Assembly (NCBI GenBank): GCA_001275005.1
Contig: JWZX01002259.1
Location: 1 to 25,310 of the forward strand
DNA length: 25,310 nt
From: Chrysochromulina tobinii
Taxonomy: Eukaryota; Haptophyta; Prymnesiales; Chrysochromulinaceae
Reading direction: 5' to 3'
In this document: positions 25,045-25,310 of the stretch, piece after piece
How the letters are laid out: each line of letters starts with the position of its first letter
How positions within the stretch are numbered: position 1 is the stretch's first letter
Position numbers and translations under genes: made by a program
The notes under the pieces: generated by a model
Told to the model about the DNA's origin: nothing
The model's database searches: none
The model's input: only the letters and a program-made list of their open reading frames with translations

Positions 25045-25310
25045 GCGAGGTGTGGGAGAGCAAGCACCAACGCCGCCGCGCCTCTATGTTTTAGAGAGCT
25101 GTCGCCGGCTTCCCCACCCCCGTTTGTCGTTTTTTGTCGAGTGTCGTTTCGGTGGCGAGGAGCTCTTACTTTAGTCACCTTAGTTCTCTAGTCTCAGTCA
25201 TGTACGGGACATGTACATACAGTGTCTCCTTACCACATGTGACGATGGTCCGGTCAAAGTACGGACTCCGGTCCACCTGCCGTGCTCGGCCGGGCGGAAC
25301 TCCGAGCCGG
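25045..25310. other. Upstream flank of the GT61 gene
   Basis: No gene is seen. It contains CATGTACGGGACATGTACAT near 25199-25218 (imperfect palindrome with repeated ACATGTAC) and repeated CCGGTC strings near the end. The GT61 promoter or an additional 5' exon may lie here. Confidence 0.4.

Overview
This window is nuclear DNA of a eukaryote, most likely a single-celled alga with a secondary plastid. A haptophyte-like alga is my best guess, but I cannot prove the lineage. The reasons are: several genes need spliceosomal introns to be read (GT/GC...AG); there is an ER N-glycosylation enzyme (ALG9), CCCH and RING-H2 zinc-finger proteins, an IQ/C2-domain protein and a long PPR protein; that PPR protein starts with a signal-peptide-plus-basic leader of the kind used for import into secondary plastids; and coding DNA is very GC-rich in much of the window.

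Layout, left to right. 1-866: no supported gene. 867-1907 (-): CCCH zinc-finger protein, divergent from 2143-2913 (+), an IQ/RING-H2 ubiquitin-ligase-like protein. 3298-3735 (+): small helical protein of unknown role. 4306-6222 (-): ALG9 alpha-1,2-mannosyltransferase, three exons. 6588-7400 (-): Ser-rich protein with internal repeats. 7558-8519 (-): GT2/GT92-like glycosyltransferase with a one-base frame break. 8552-8929: imperfect foldback (MITE-like) element. 9375-11593 (-): aldehyde dehydrogenase, four exons. 11659-14680 (-): coiled-coil/IQ/C2 protein, three exons. 14846-17049 (-): unknown basic/coiled-coil protein, two exons, possibly the N-terminal half of the C2 gene. 17380-20587 (-): SAP-PPR-RGG protein, four exons. 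20827-21711 (+): glycosyltransferase-like protein with a Pro-rich insert. 22088-22573 (+): small membrane protein with a PPFY motif. About 23038-23460 (+): a possible decayed reading frame. 23479-25044 (-): GT61-type glycosyltransferase.

The most unusual feature is the introns. Unrelated genes (ALG9, the C2 gene, the unknown gene and the PPR gene) carry introns ending in nearly the same 3' module, TGATTGCCTCCCTCATCAG on the sense strand, immediately followed by the exon. Four intron loci are also bounded by direct duplications of 15-31 bp of exon sequence. In these the element supplies the 3' splice site and the duplicated exon supplies the 5' splice site. Two loci carry the intron twice in tandem, giving abutting CAG|GT junctions (zero-length exons). 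Interiors of many introns are arrays of 10-bp repeats, always in the same orientation relative to the gene. Together this looks like a family of introner-like, intron-creating insertions with unusually long target duplications.

The genes do not form one pathway. Four of them are glycosyltransferases or look like them. The three non-ALG9 ones are intronless, are less GC-rich by eye, and sit apart from the intron-rich block.
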